A stretch of DNA of 64,000 nt from the NCBI RefSeq assembly GCF_039693965.1, contig NZ_CP155576.1, positions 310,001-374,000 on the forward strand, in the 5' to 3' direction. The position numbers and the translations under genes are program-made. Below the pieces are notes generated by a model, which was given only the letters and a program-made list of their open reading frames with translations, did not search any database and was not told the DNA's origin. Below are positions 47,312-55,948 of the stretch, piece by piece; position 1 is the first letter of the stretch; every line of letters begins with the position of its first letter. The DNA is from Moraxella sp. K1664 (GTDB lineage: Bacteria; Pseudomonadota; Gammaproteobacteria; Pseudomonadales; Moraxellaceae).

Positions 47312-47316
47312 CTCGT

Positions 47317-47505
47317 TTAATCTTTCTTTTTGGTAGAAAAATTAAATATCCGATAAATGGGGCAAAAGTTGATAAATGCGGTCAAAACAAACACCGCCCC
47401 AATATAGCCCCACACCCCAATCACGCCCATGAACGCCAAAGCCACAAGCAACGCCCCAACCACCAAGCGTAAGATACGGTCAATGCTGTGTAGATTACTT
47501 TTCAT
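47317..47505 (-). CDS. Small DUF2892 membrane protein
   Basis: 62 residues with the DUF2892 pattern: IDRILRLVVGALLVALAFMG and INFCPIYRIF. Two membrane helices. Often found next to rhodaneses. Follows the YgaP-like gene. Confidence 0.8.
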   Translation of the reverse strand: MKSNLHSIDRILRLVVGALLVALAFMGVIGVWGYIGAVFVLTAFINFCPIYRIFNFSTKKKD

Positions 47506-47545
47506 GATTTTCTCCTAAATGATTTTGGACAAAACAATTGATAAA

Positions 47546-48119
47546 TTAAGACGACACACGATTATAAGGCAACAAGGCAAGCACTCTTGCCATACCACAA
47601 AAGCCCGTAACCCCTGCAAATAGTAGCCCTGCCCCGACAAATCCACTCACGCCATAAAACACAGGCGACACAAGCGAGCCTAGCACCACACCAAACAGTA
47701 TCAGCACCCCTGCCACGATTTGCACTTGCCTTAATAAGACTAATGGGCTGTGTGCGGTCAATGACAGTTGGTAGCCCTGCCTTTTGCCACGCCTGCAAAC
47801 CGCCGTCCATGATATAAGCGGTGCAATTTGACGTATAAGCGGTGATTTTGTCGGCATTTTGGGCGGTTCTCATGCCTGATAGACAGTGAAAAATCACGAT
47901 ATTTTCGATATTTTCGCCATTTTGACCGCCTTGTGGATTGGCATTGTTGGCGACTTGGTTGGCGATACTGTCTTTATCAAGGCTGTCAATCGGCACGCAC
48001 ACCGCCCCACCAATGTGCATTCGGGCAAATTCATCAGGCGAGCGAATGTCAATGAGTGTCGCCCCCTTGGCGAGTTTTTGGGCGACTTCGTTTGGGCTGA
48101 TTGTTTGGGGTTTGGGCAT
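47546..48119 (-). pseudogene. YgaP-like rhodanese with membrane tail, frameshifted
   Basis: Start MPKPQTISPNEVAQKLAKG, then rhodanese loop IFHCLSGMRTAQNA. The frame after QPISLI drifts. Dropping one A near 47731 gives RQVQIVAGVLILFGVVLGS and the DUF2892 end GFCGMARVLALLPYN, as in E. coli YgaP. YgaP is a membrane sulfurtransferase. A one-base shift could be an error or decay. Its regulator lies upstream. Confidence 0.8.
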
Positions 48120-48131
48120 GGTTTTTGCTCC

Positions 48132-48440
48132 TTAGGGACAAAAAATTTCCTTTAAAACCATGATGATACGAGCAACCCTGTCATCACAAATCCGATAATA
48201 CAAGGTCTGAGACTGCCTGCGATAACTTACCAGTCCTTCATCTCGCATTTTTGCCAAATGCTGGGAGAGTGCCGACTGACTAAGCGTGGTCATCGCATTG
48301 ATTTGTCCGACACTCATCTCGCCATGCTCTATCAGCAGGCACAGGATTTGCAGGCGGTTTTCGTTTGCCAAAATGCGTAAAAAGTCGCTCGCTTGTTTGG
48401 CTTGCTCGGGGAATGTTGCATTGGATACAGTATCATTCAT
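48132..48440 (-). CDS. ArsR-family repressor, YgaV/BigR-like
   Basis: 102 residues. Winged helix LANENRLQILCLLIEHGEMSVGQINAM and LSQSALSQHLAKMRDEGLVSYRR, ending EIFCP. The two Cys (ILCLL and EIFCP) fit the sulfide-sensing pair in BigR/YgaV. It precedes the YgaP-like gene by 13 bases, matching the E. coli ygaVP pair. It would sense sulfide or polysulfide. Confidence 0.85.
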   Translation of the reverse strand: MNDTVSNATFPEQAKQASDFLRILANENRLQILCLLIEHGEMSVGQINAMTTLSQSALSQHLAKMRDEGLVSYRRQSQTLYYRICDDRVARIIMVLKEIFCP

Positions 48441-48585
48441 AGTTTAGATTTCTCTAATTTAGTTAATTCTAATATAAAATTTTGCCAAGGTCAAGCGTGT
48501 ATTTTAAAATAAGCCGTTATTTTTGCCAATAAAAAACACCGCCCATTTTGAACCGACCCCCAAATCTTAGACATAAGATTAAAGG

Positions 48586-49467
48586 TTAGGTTGTTGCAAG
48601 TGGTTGTATTAACCCTAATTGGACTAAGTTTCTGTACTTAACAGGACTTAGTCCTTTTAATTTGCTCTTTATTCTATCATGATTGTAGTAGTGTATGTAC
48701 TCATCAATCACTTGTTTAAGTTCATCTGTTGATGTAAATGTGGTTGTCTCATAAAATATCTCTTGTTTTAGCGTACCAAAGAAGCTCTCTATCACAGCAT
48801 TATCCAAACAATTGCCTTTTCTTGACATGCTTTGGGTTAAGCCTTGTTCTTTTAGGGTTTGTTGATACTGGTGCATTTGATAGTGCCAGCCTTGGTCTGA
48901 ATGAATGATGGGTTTGTCATCCATCTTTTCTTGGCTTAGCTTGGATAGGGCATCATTTAACATCTCTTTGACCAACTCATACGTTGGTCTGTCCTTCATC
49001 GTATAACTGACAATCTCACCATTAAACAAGTCGATGATGGGCGATAGGTAGAGTTTTCTTTGAATGACACTGCCATCATTTGCCTTGTCTTGTACTTTAA
49101 ACTCTGTGATGTCTGTTGCCCACTTTTGATTGGGTTTGTCTGCTTTAAAGTCTCTTTTGAGTATATTGTCCTGAATGGTATCTTTGCCCATTGTGCCTTT
49201 GTAAGTATTAAACTTACGTTGACGACGAACCAATGCTTTGAGTCCAAGTTTAGCCATCAGTCGTTGCACTCGTTTATGATTAATGACCATGCCTTTTTGG
49301 GCAAGCTGATTGTTAAGCTCTGATGTGATTCTACGATAACCATACCTGCCCTTGTGTTGGTGGTAGATGTGGTTAATGTGTTCTTTTAAGTCAAGGTCTT
49401 TGTCAGGCTTTGTACTTTGACGAATGTGGTAATAAAACACACTTCTTGGCAAGTTTGACACTGCCAA
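48586..49467 (-). CDS. IS3-family OrfB transposase, copy 2
   Basis: 293 residues, identical in sequence to the copy at 27050. It is made by -1 slippage on A-AAA-AAG from OrfA. Catalytic Asp, Asp and Glu motifs are intact. Confidence 0.92.
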   Translation of the reverse strand: MAVSNLPRSVFYYHIRQSTKPDKDLDLKEHINHIYHQHKGRYGYRRITSELNNQLAQKGMVINHKRVQRLMAKLGLKALVRRQRKFNTYKGTMGKDTIQDNILKRDFKADKPNQKWATDITEFKVQDKANDGSVIQRKLYLSPIIDLFNGEIVSYTMKDRPTYELVKEMLNDALSKLSQEKMDDKPIIHSDQGWHYQMHQYQQTLKEQGLTQSMSRKGNCLDNAVIESFFGTLKQEIFYETTTFTSTDELKQVIDEYIHYYNHDRIKSKLKGLSPVKYRNLVQLGLIQPLATT

Positions 49468-49508
49468 TAAGTCAGCAAGTTTGTGCTTATGCCTTAATTC
49501 TTGGATGA

Positions 49509-50045
49509 TCAGGACTTGTTCTTTGTTTGTACTGATTGTTCCTTTTGACGAATTAAGGCATCTAGCTTTTTTAGATAGTCATTCTCTGCTCTAAGATAGG
49601 CAAGTTCATCAAGCAAATCATCCACACTTTTTTCGTGGTCTTGTTTGGTTTTCCAAGTTGATTTGGTTTTATTAGCGTTGTGTTTGTTTGACATTGCTTT
49701 TTTGCCTTTGGGTTTGGGTATTAGTCCCATTATACCAAAGGCTTGGTAGGACTTTAACCAAGTTGACAGTAAAGAAGGTTGTGGCAGATTAAGCTCTATG
49801 GCAAGTTGTGTAAGCGATTTGCCCTGTTGTATGGCTTGAACGGCATTAAGCTTAAAATCTGTGTCATAGACAGCCTTTGTGTGTCGTCTTTTTATGCCAT
49901 CAATGCCATGTGCTTGATAGAGTTTAACCCATAGCTCTACGGTTGTGTGGTTTAGATTAAAGTGTTTGGCGGTTTGTTTGTAGCCATGATGATTAAGATA
50001 ATACCCAATCACAGACAGTTTAAAGTCGGTTGTGTATTTTGCCAT
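49509..50045 (-). CDS. IS3-family OrfA, copy 2
   Basis: About 178 residues, identical to the copy at 26472. Helix-turn-helix motifs and the slippery site near the 3' end are intact. Confidence 0.92.
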   Translation of the reverse strand: MAKYTTDFKLSVIGYYLNHHGYKQTAKHFNLNHTTVELWVKLYQAHGIDGIKRRHTKAVYDTDFKLNAVQAIQQGKSLTQLAIELNLPQPSLLSTWLKSYQAFGIMGLIPKPKGKKAMSNKHNANKTKSTWKTKQDHEKSVDDLLDELAYLRAENDYLKKLDALIRQKEQSVQTKNKS

Positions 50046-50123
50046 AAAAAGCACCCCAAAGGTTAGTGTGTCTAACTTTTGGGGTGCGGTTCAATTTGAG
50101 CGATGTTTTCTTTACGCTAATTT

Positions 50124-50899
50124 TTACAAAGGCTTATGAATCTTAAAGCCGCCGTCCACCAAAATCTCAGCCCCTGTGATGAATTTGACTTCATCGCTTG
50201 CCAAAAACAGCGTGGTATGTGCCACATCAAGCGGGTTGCCCATGCGTCCAAGCTGATTAAAGCTGGCGATTTCTGCCAATTTTTCATCGCTGGAATACTG
50301 CTTTGCCATAGGGGTCAAAATCGGACCGGGCGATACGGAATTGACACGGATATTGTATTTGCCAAGACGTGAAGCCATGGCACGGGTCAAGGCGTCGACC
50401 GCCCCTTTGGACGCCGAATACGAAATGCCCGCAATGCCTTTGCCTGCCACGTGTACGCCTAGGGTATTGATATTGACAATCGAGCTGATGTCGTTTTTCT
50501 TCATATAAGGCACAACGGCACAAATCCCCAAAATGCCCCTTCGGCATTGACTTTCATCACTTTTTGCCATTCTTCCAAAGACGCATCTTCGTATTTCCAG
50601 TCTTTACCGCCAATGGCAGCGTTATTGACCAAAATATCAATTTTGCCGAATTTCGCCACAACTTCTTGGGTAACTTTTGTCCAAGACTGCTCGTCTGCGA
50701 TGTCGTGGACAATGCCCAACGCCACATCGCCATACTCGCCTTGAATGTCGGCAACCAAATCTTTAATCGCCTGCTCTTGCACATCGGTAATAATCACGGT
50801 CGCACCTTCACGGGCAAACACCCGAGCGGTCGTCTCGCCCATGCCACTGGCGGCACCTGTGATAATGGCGACTTTATTGGTTAATCGTTTCATATTCAA
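50124..50899 (-). pseudogene. SDR family dehydrogenase, frameshifted
   Basis: N-terminal part: IITGAASGMGETTARVF, NNAAIGG and NAEGAFWG. C-terminal part: SYSASKGAVDALTRAMA and PGPILTPM, ending LVDGGFKIH. The frame breaks at a C4 tract (50526-50529); adding one base gives FWGICAVVPYMKK. Resembles cyclopentanol/other short-chain dehydrogenases. Either decay or a single error. Confidence 0.8.
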
Positions 50900-50927
50900 T
50901 CTCCTTAACTAATTGATTATTTATAAA

Positions 50928-52286
50928 TTATTTTCTTAACCCATACTGATACGGCACGCCCAAATGCTCACGCAAAGTTGAACCTTCATAATCAGCATGA
51001 TAAATCCCACGCTCCTGCAAAATCGGTACGACTTTTTCCACAAAATCTTGCACGCCTTTTTGGCTGTCGGGGGCGAGCGAAAAGCCGTCTGTTGCCCCTG
51101 CTTTGAACCAGTTTTCCATAAAGTCCGCCACATCGGTTGCCGTGCCGACCACCACAGGGTGGTAGTTAATCACGCCATTGGCAAGGGCTTCTTTGGGCGA
51201 CATACCTTGTTTGATGAGTTCTACCGCTCGTGGCGAGCGTGGGTCGTGTGGGTGCGGTGTCGCCTGATTTTGCAAATGTTTTGGCAAAGGCTCATTCAAA
51301 TTAAGCCCATGCAAATTCACGCCAATCATCGCCGACAAATAGCGAATTTGCCCATAAAATTCATCATCGCTCATGAAATCAATGAGCTTCATTCTGCGAG
51401 CCAACGCTTCTTCATACGTGTCGCCAATCGTGAACATAAATCCGCTAAACATATTGATGTCGTCAGCGTTTCTGCCGTGCTGTATCGCACTTTGTTTGAG
51501 TACATTGCGGTAGGCTCGTGCTTCGTCAATCGTAAACGGATTGGCATACACGCCACTGGCAAAACGCCCAGCCAGCTCCACCCCCTCTGGACTTGGGCCT
51601 GCCTGAAAAATCGGCGGTTGCCCCTGTGGTGTGGCAGGAATGGGCAATGCCCCTTTGACTTGGTAATGCTTGCCTTGGTAATGGGCAGGCTTGATTTGGC
51701 TCATGTCGGCAAACACGCCTGTGGCTTTGTCGGTGATGTAGGCATTTTCGCCAAACCCGCCCCACAAGGTTTGCACCGCTTCCACCATTTCGTGTGCCAT
51801 TTCGTAGCGTGTGGTCGTATCAGGCAGGGGCTTGTCGCCAAAATTGTAGGCGGTCTCTCGTGTGCCTATGGTAACCGCATTCCAGCCGACACGCCCTTGG
51901 CTTAATGTGTCCAGCGTTTTTAATTGACGAGCCAAATTGTAGGGCAGGTTGTAAGTGGTGGAAAAAGTCGCCACCATGCCGATTTTTTGTGTGGCGTAGG
52001 CAACGGCAGAGAGCATAACCATGGGTTCAAGCGGAAAGGCAGGCGAACGGGTGGAAATGTCCGTGCCACCGCCCCCCCCACCAAAAGACGGGGTATCAGC
52101 GATAAAGAGCGTGTGGATTTTGCCTTTTTCGGCCGTTTTTGCCATTTGGGCATAAAAATCAATGTCGGTATAGGCACGCTCGTTGCTGTCGGCAAGTCGC
52201 CACGACTGGAACTCACCGCCATAACCTGAAACCAGTTGTAGGGCAAGTTTCATTTGTTTATTGGCATTGTCAAGATAATCAGCCAT
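50928..52286 (-). CDS. NtaA/DmoA-family FMN-dependent monooxygenase
   Basis: 452 residues. LLM class traits: LFIADTPSFGGGGGGTD, ATFSTTYNLPYNLARQLKTLDTLSQGRVGWNAVT, PPIFQAGPSPEGVELAGRFASGVY. Members oxidise nitrilotriacetate, dibenzothiophene sulfone, dimethyl sulfide and the like with FMNH2. No flavin reductase is next to it. The substrate is not set by the sequence. Confidence 0.88.
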   Translation of the reverse strand: MADYLDNANKQMKLALQLVSGYGGEFQSWRLADSNERAYTDIDFYAQMAKTAEKGKIHTLFIADTPSFGGGGGGTDISTRSPAFPLEPMVMLSAVAYATQKIGMVATFSTTYNLPYNLARQLKTLDTLSQGRVGWNAVTIGTRETAYNFGDKPLPDTTTRYEMAHEMVEAVQTLWGGFGENAYITDKATGVFADMSQIKPAHYQGKHYQVKGALPIPATPQGQPPIFQAGPSPEGVELAGRFASGVYANPFTIDEARAYRNVLKQSAIQHGRNADDINMFSGFMFTIGDTYEEALARRMKLIDFMSDDEFYGQIRYLSAMIGVNLHGLNLNEPLPKHLQNQATPHPHDPRSPRAVELIKQGMSPKEALANGVINYHPVVVGTATDVADFMENWFKAGATDGFSLAPDSQKGVQDFVEKVVPILQERGIYHADYEGSTLREHLGVPYQYGLRK

Positions 52287-52394
52287 GTTATTTCTCTCTT
52301 ATGGTTAGGGTATGGGGATATTATAGGTTTTTATTTTTAAAATTTGAATGGCGAAAAATGGGAAGTTGGTTTTCGTTTTTGGAAAGATAAATTT

Positions 52395-52409
52395 TTCAGG
52401 CTGCCTGAA
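52395..52409. repeat. Neisseriaceae-type DNA uptake sequence
   Basis: TTCAGGCTGCCTGAA contains AGGCTGCCTGAA on the plus strand and AGGCAGCCTGAA on the minus strand, both 12-mer uptake dialects of Neisseriaceae (Simonsiella and Kingella types). It marks the left edge of the ars cassette. Confidence 0.8.
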
Positions 52410-52420
52410 CACACAAACAT

Positions 52421-52442
52421 CATTTCAATACCTATTGAAATG
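52421..52442 (+). promoter_or_regulatory. ArsR operator, upstream of arsR
   Basis: CATTTCAATA and TATTGAAATG are perfect 10-base arms around CC. A related site, ATTTCAATAACTCTTGAAAT, lies at 52821-52840 before arsC. Confidence 0.7.
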
Positions 52443-52471
52443 AAAAGCACGCCCTGCTATACTAACCGCCT

Positions 52472-52801
52472 ATGAATATGAACACCGAACACGCCAGCAA
52501 ACTGTTTGAAAGTCTTGCTTCGCCCACACGCCTTGCCATTTTCCAAGCCCTGACCGCCGAAGGGGGGCGTGGTATGGTGGCGGGCGATTTGGCAAAACAG
52601 CTCAATCTTGCCCCCAATAATCTGTCGTTTCACTTAAAAACTTTGGCAAACGCCAACCTTGTTTACAGTGAACAGCAGGGAAAATTTGTCCGTTATTTCG
52701 CCAATTTAGCGATGATGAACGGCTTGATTGAATTTTTATTGCATCGCTGTTGTGAAAACGCAAGCGGTGGCGATTGCGAAAAATTTTGCCAATCGTGTTA
52801 G
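52472..52801 (+). CDS. arsR: ArsR-family metalloid-responsive repressor
   Basis: 109 residues. Winged helix: LASPTRLAIFQALTAEG, GDLAKQLNLAPNNLSFHLKTL. A Cys-rich end (HRCCENASGGDCEKFCQSC) is likely to bind arsenite. Palindromic operators flank the gene. It heads the arsR-arsC-acr3 set. Start may be the second ATG. Confidence 0.9.
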   Translation: MNMNTEHASKLFESLASPTRLAIFQALTAEGGRGMVAGDLAKQLNLAPNNLSFHLKTLANANLVYSEQQGKFVRYFANLAMMNGLIEFLLHRCCENASGGDCEKFCQSC

Positions 52802-52820
52802 CAAATTTTTTTGCCCATTC

Positions 52821-52840
52821 ATTTCAATAACTCTTGAAAT
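52821..52840 (+). promoter_or_regulatory. Second ArsR-type operator before arsC
   Basis: ATTTCAATAACTCTTGAAAT has 7-base arms ATTTCAA and TTGAAAT around six bases. It lies 12 bases before the arsC start. Confidence 0.55.
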
Positions 52841-52852
52841 AAGGAACATACT

Positions 52853-53263
52853 ATGCACCCAATCAGCATTTATCACAATCCCAAATGCGGTACTTCTCGC
52901 AACACGCTGGCTTTGATTCGCCATTTGGGCATTGAGCCGACCATTATTCATTATCTGGACACCCCGCCCGATGAACGCACATTACGCCAACTGATTGAAC
53001 AAATGAACATCACGCCCAGAGAGCTTTTACGAAGCAATGTGCCTGAATATCAACAATTTCATTTGGACAACGAGGTGAGCGATAACGACATCATTAAGGC
53101 AATGCTGACCGCCCCCATTTTAATCAACCGCCCGATTGTCATCACCGAAAAAGGCGTGCGTTTGTGCCGTCCAAGCGAAGTGTTTTTGAGCATTTCACCT
53201 GTGGCATTGCACAGTGATTTTGTCAAAGAAGATGGCGAAATCATCCGCGTACAAGGGGCATAA
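52853..53263 (+). CDS. arsC: Glutaredoxin-coupled arsenate reductase
   Basis: 136 residues. The catalytic Cys is in [13 protein letters not shown] and the Arg triad is completed by [10 protein letters not shown] and LCRPSE. It reduces arsenate to arsenite, which the neighbouring Acr3 exports. One base separates it from the transporter start. Confidence 0.93.
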   Translation: MHPISIYHNPKCGTSRNTLALIRHLGIEPTIIHYLDTPPDERTLRQLIEQMNITPRELLRSNVPEYQQFHLDNEVSDNDIIKAMLTAPILINRPIVITEKGVRLCRPSEVFLSISPVALHSDFVKEDGEIIRVQGA

Positions 53264-53264
53264 A

Positions 53265-54278
53265 ATGGGCATTTTTGAACGGTTTTTGAGTGTGTGGGTG
53301 GGTTTGGCGATTTTGCTTGGCGTGGGGCTGGGTATTTGGTTTACGCCTTATTTTCAATGGATTGCCACAATGCAGGTGGCTCAAATCAATTTGCCGATTG
53401 CGGTGCTGATTTGGCTGATGATTTATCCGATGATGATACAAATTGACTGGCTTGCCATTAAAAATATCCGCCACAATCCCAAAGGGCTGTGGCTGACTTT
53501 AACGGTGAATTGGTTGATTAAGCCTTTTACGATGGCACTTGTGGGCTGGTTGTTTTTTAAGGTGTTTTTTGCTGGCTGGGTAGATGAACAATCGGCAAGC
53601 GAGTACATTGCAGGTATGATTTTGCTTGGGGTTGCACCTTGTACGGCAATGGTTTTTGTTTGGTCTCAACTGGTCAAAGGCGACCCCAATTACACGCTGG
53701 TGCAAGTGTCTTTAAATGATGTGATTATGATTTTTGCCTTTGCCCCGATTGCAGGGCTACTTTTGGGTATGAACGACATCACAATCCCGTGGGACACGCT
53801 GTTTTTTAGCGTGTTGCTGTATTTGGTGTTGCCTTTGCTGGTTGGGCTTGCCACTCGCAAATCTTTGCAAGATGAACACAAAATTCGCCAATTCAGCCAG
53901 CGTTTTAAGCCTTTGTCTATCTTGGGATTGTTATTGACGGTGGTGCTGTTGTTTGCGTTTCAGGCACAAACCATTGTGGATAAGCCGATGATTATCCTGC
54001 TGATTGCCATTCCTTTATTGGTGCAGACTTACGGCATTTTTGCCTTGAGTGCGATTTGGGCAAAATGGCTTAAATTACCCCACGCCATTTCCGCCCCTGC
54101 TTGCTTAATCGGCACAAGCAATTTTTTTGAATTGGCGGTGGCGGTGGCGATTGCTTTATTTGGTTTAAATTCAGGGGCGGCATTGGCAACGGTGGTGGGC
54201 GTGTTGGTTGAAGTGCCTGTGATGTTGTCGCTGGTGTGGTGGATAAACCGAAAATCGCTGGAAAATAAAGGGGTGTAG
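53265..54278 (+). CDS. acr3: ACR3-family arsenite efflux transporter
   Basis: 337 residues from MGIFERFL; a longer frame at 53214 lies inside arsC. Ten membrane helices. The functional Cys is in [15 protein letters not shown] and the Glu in [17 protein letters not shown]. It pumps arsenite out with the proton gradient. A second, truncated 3' copy lies at 55486-55842. Confidence 0.93.
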   Translation: MGIFERFLSVWVGLAILLGVGLGIWFTPYFQWIATMQVAQINLPIAVLIWLMIYPMMIQIDWLAIKNIRHNPKGLWLTLTVNWLIKPFTMALVGWLFFKVFFAGWVDEQSASEYIAGMILLGVAPCTAMVFVWSQLVKGDPNYTLVQVSLNDVIMIFAFAPIAGLLLGMNDITIPWDTLFFSVLLYLVLPLLVGLATRKSLQDEHKIRQFSQRFKPLSILGLLLTVVLLFAFQAQTIVDKPMIILLIAIPLLVQTYGIFALSAIWAKWLKLPHAISAPACLIGTSNFFELAVAVAIALFGLNSGAALATVVGVLVEVPVMLSLVWWINRKSLENKGV

Positions 54279-54281
54279 GGT

Positions 54282-54296
54282 TTCAGGTTGCCTGAA
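54282..54296. repeat. Neisseriaceae-type DNA uptake sequence, one mismatch
   Basis: TTCAGGTTGCCTGAA holds AGGTTGCCTGAA, one base from the AGGCTGCCTGAA dialect. It lies right after the acr3 stop. Confidence 0.6.
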
Positions 54297-54321
54297 AGTT
54301 ATTTTGTAAAATTTAAAAATA

Positions 54322-54357
54322 AAAACACCGCTTGAACATCAATCCAAACGGTGTTTT
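54322..54357. terminator. Terminator between acr3 and the cation transporter
   Basis: AAAACACCG and CGGTGTTTT arms with a loop of about 18 bases. Used by both converging genes. Confidence 0.7.
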
Positions 54358-54360
54358 AAA

Positions 54361-54975
54361 TTAACTGACTTTTAATTCCGCCCAAGCCCTTTTGATGATT
54401 TCTTGACTGGCTTGTAATGCCAAAAATGCCAAAACAAACGCCACAATTAAATCAGGATATTTTGATTGAAAAAAATAAACTGCCATACCCGCTAAAATTA
54501 CCGCCACATTACCAATCGCATCGTTTCGGGAACACACCCACACACTGCGGACATTGCTGTCGCCATCACGAAATTTTAATAATATCAACAATGCCGACAC
54601 ATTGACCAATAACGCCAAAAATCCCACAATGCTCATTTCAGAATAACTGGGCATTTCCCCATAAAACACACGATAAATGGTTGTCATTAAAATAAATAAA
54701 CCAAAACCGCCCATCGTTAGCCCCTTAACCATAGATGCTTTGGCTCGGTAACTTAACGCCATTGGCAAAACAATCAAACTTATCAAATAATTGGCACTGT
54801 CGCCCAAGAAATCCAAACTGTCCGACAACAGCGAAGTTGAACCTGATTTAACCCCCATCACAATTTCCACAAAAAACATTGATAAATTTAATATCAAGAC
54901 AATCCACAAGGCTTTTTTGTACTTGGGCGATTGATGAATGGGCTGATTTGAACCACAACAATTTTGGCACGCCAT
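54361..54975 (-). CDS. Cation diffusion facilitator-like heavy-metal transporter
   Basis: 204 residues. It starts with a metal-binding MACQNCCGSNQ. Family helix motifs are SLLSDSLDFLGDSANYLIS and VWVCSRNDAIGNVAVILAG. Likely exports cadmium, zinc or lead. The diverging MerR gene and a 19-base-spaced promoter imply metal-dependent induction. Confidence 0.85.
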   Translation of the reverse strand: MACQNCCGSNQPIHQSPKYKKALWIVLILNLSMFFVEIVMGVKSGSTSLLSDSLDFLGDSANYLISLIVLPMALSYRAKASMVKGLTMGGFGLFILMTTIYRVFYGEMPSYSEMSIVGFLALLVNVSALLILLKFRDGDSNVRSVWVCSRNDAIGNVAVILAGMAVYFFQSKYPDLIVAFVLAFLALQASQEIIKRAWAELKVS

Positions 54976-55010
54976 TTTTTTTGCTCCTGTTTTAAGATGA
55001 AATTTGCTAT

Positions 55011-55041
55011 ACTATAAACTCCGTAGTCATTACAGGGTCAA
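55011..55041 (-). promoter_or_regulatory. MerR-type promoter of the cation transporter
   Basis: Minus strand -35 TTGACC (55036-55041) and -10 TATAGT (55011-55016) are 19 bases apart. The spacer CTGTAATGACTACGGAG is partly palindromic. This is the over-long spacing MerR regulators correct. Confidence 0.8.
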
Positions 55042-55047
55042 GCCAAA

Positions 55048-55446
55048 ATGTCAAAATTTTTTAAAATAAAACAAGCCAGTGAACAAACAGGCGTACATTT
55101 GGAAACCATTCGTTATTATGAAAAACAAGGCTTAATCGCCCCTACACATCAACAAAACGGCTATCGTGTGTTTGATGAAAATCAGTTAGAACAATTACGC
55201 TTTATTAAAACTTGCCGTAATATCGGTCTTTCTTTAAGTAACATCAAAACGCTGTTGCAATTACAACAAACGCCTAACAAACAATGCAATGAAATCAATG
55301 CACTTGCCGAGCAACATTTGGCATATTTGGACGAACAAATCACAGAACTACAACAAGTTAAAACTTTTCTAATGCAATTTGTGGGTTGTGAAAATAAAAC
55401 GGTTGATAAGTGTCAGATTATTCAAGGTATTAAAGAAAAAGAATAG
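55048..55446 (+). CDS. MerR-family Cd/Pb/Zn-type activator (CadR/PbrR-like)
   Basis: 132 residues. HTH: KIKQASEQTGVHLETIRYYEKQGLI and GYRVFDENQLEQL. Metal Cys: NKQCNEI, VGCENKTVDKCQ. It binds between its gene and the cation transporter gene. It is divergent to it, and the operator is identified. Confidence 0.88.
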   Translation: MSKFFKIKQASEQTGVHLETIRYYEKQGLIAPTHQQNGYRVFDENQLEQLRFIKTCRNIGLSLSNIKTLLQLQQTPNKQCNEINALAEQHLAYLDEQITELQQVKTFLMQFVGCENKTVDKCQIIQGIKEKE

Positions 55447-55457
55447 CGGAATATTTT

Positions 55458-55472
55458 TTCAGGCAGCCTGAA
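55458..55472. repeat. Neisseriaceae-type DNA uptake sequence
   Basis: TTCAGGCAGCCTGAA holds AGGCAGCCTGAA exactly (Kingella type) on the plus strand and AGGCTGCCTGAA on the minus strand. Confidence 0.8.
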
Positions 55473-55485
55473 ACCTTTTTCCATT

Positions 55486-55842
55486 ATGGGTTTGATTTTG
55501 ACGGTGATGTTGCTGTTTGCCTTTCAAACCCAAACCATTATTGCCAATCCCTTGATTATTTTGCTGATTGCCATTCCCTTGCTGGCACAGACTTACGGCA
55601 TTTTTGCCTTGGCTCACGTTTTGGCAAAATGGCTCAAATTACCACACGAAATTTCCGCCCCTGCGTGCTTGATTGGCACGAGTAATTTTTTTGAATTGGC
55701 GGTGGCGGTGGCGATTGCTTTATTTGGTTTAAATTCAGGGGCGGCATTGGCAACGGTGGTGGGCGTGTTGGTTGAAGTGCCTGTGATGTTGTCGCTGGTG
55801 TGGTGGATAAACCGAAAATCGCTGGAAAATAAAGGGGTGTAG
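55486..55842 (+). pseudogene. Truncated 3' copy of acr3
   Basis: 118 residues cover only the last helices. From about [19 protein letters not shown] onward it is identical in protein to the intact acr3 end. The first part differs ([15 protein letters not shown] against [15 protein letters not shown]), so it comes from another allele. No ribosome site or N-terminus. It follows the MerR gene. Confidence 0.85.
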
Positions 55843-55848
55843 GTTTTT

Positions 55849-55860
55849 AGGCTGCCTGAA
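55849..55860 (+). repeat. Neisseriaceae-type DNA uptake sequence
   Basis: AGGCTGCCTGAA, exact 12-mer, just after the truncated acr3 stop. Confidence 0.8.
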
Positions 55861-55867
55861 AAATCCA

Positions 55868-55903
55868 ATGCCGTCTTAAAATCACAAACCTTTAAGACGG
55901 CAT
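55868..55903. terminator. Hairpin built from DUS-like arms
   Basis: ATGCCGTCTTAAA and its exact complement TTTAAGACGGCAT, around 10 bases. Each arm is one base from the Neisseria uptake sequence ATGCCGTCTGAA. It follows the truncated acr3. Confidence 0.7.
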
Positions 55904-55936
55904 AAAAAACACCGCTTTATCAAAAGCGGTGCTTTT
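55904..55936. terminator. Terminator of DUF305 gene
   Basis: CACCGCTTT and AAAGCGGTG arms around four bases, with A and T runs. It lies 13 bases beyond the DUF305 stop. Confidence 0.8.
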
Positions 55937-55948
55937 GCCTTATTGCCC

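Larger units (their letters stand above)
48549..50093 (-). mobile_element. IS3-family insertion sequence, copy 2
   Basis: 1545 bases, same ends (TGAACCG...CGGTTCA) as copy 1. ATTT flanks both sides. It has split a terminator: AAAAAACACCGC before and GCGATGTTTTCT after. Confidence 0.93.
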
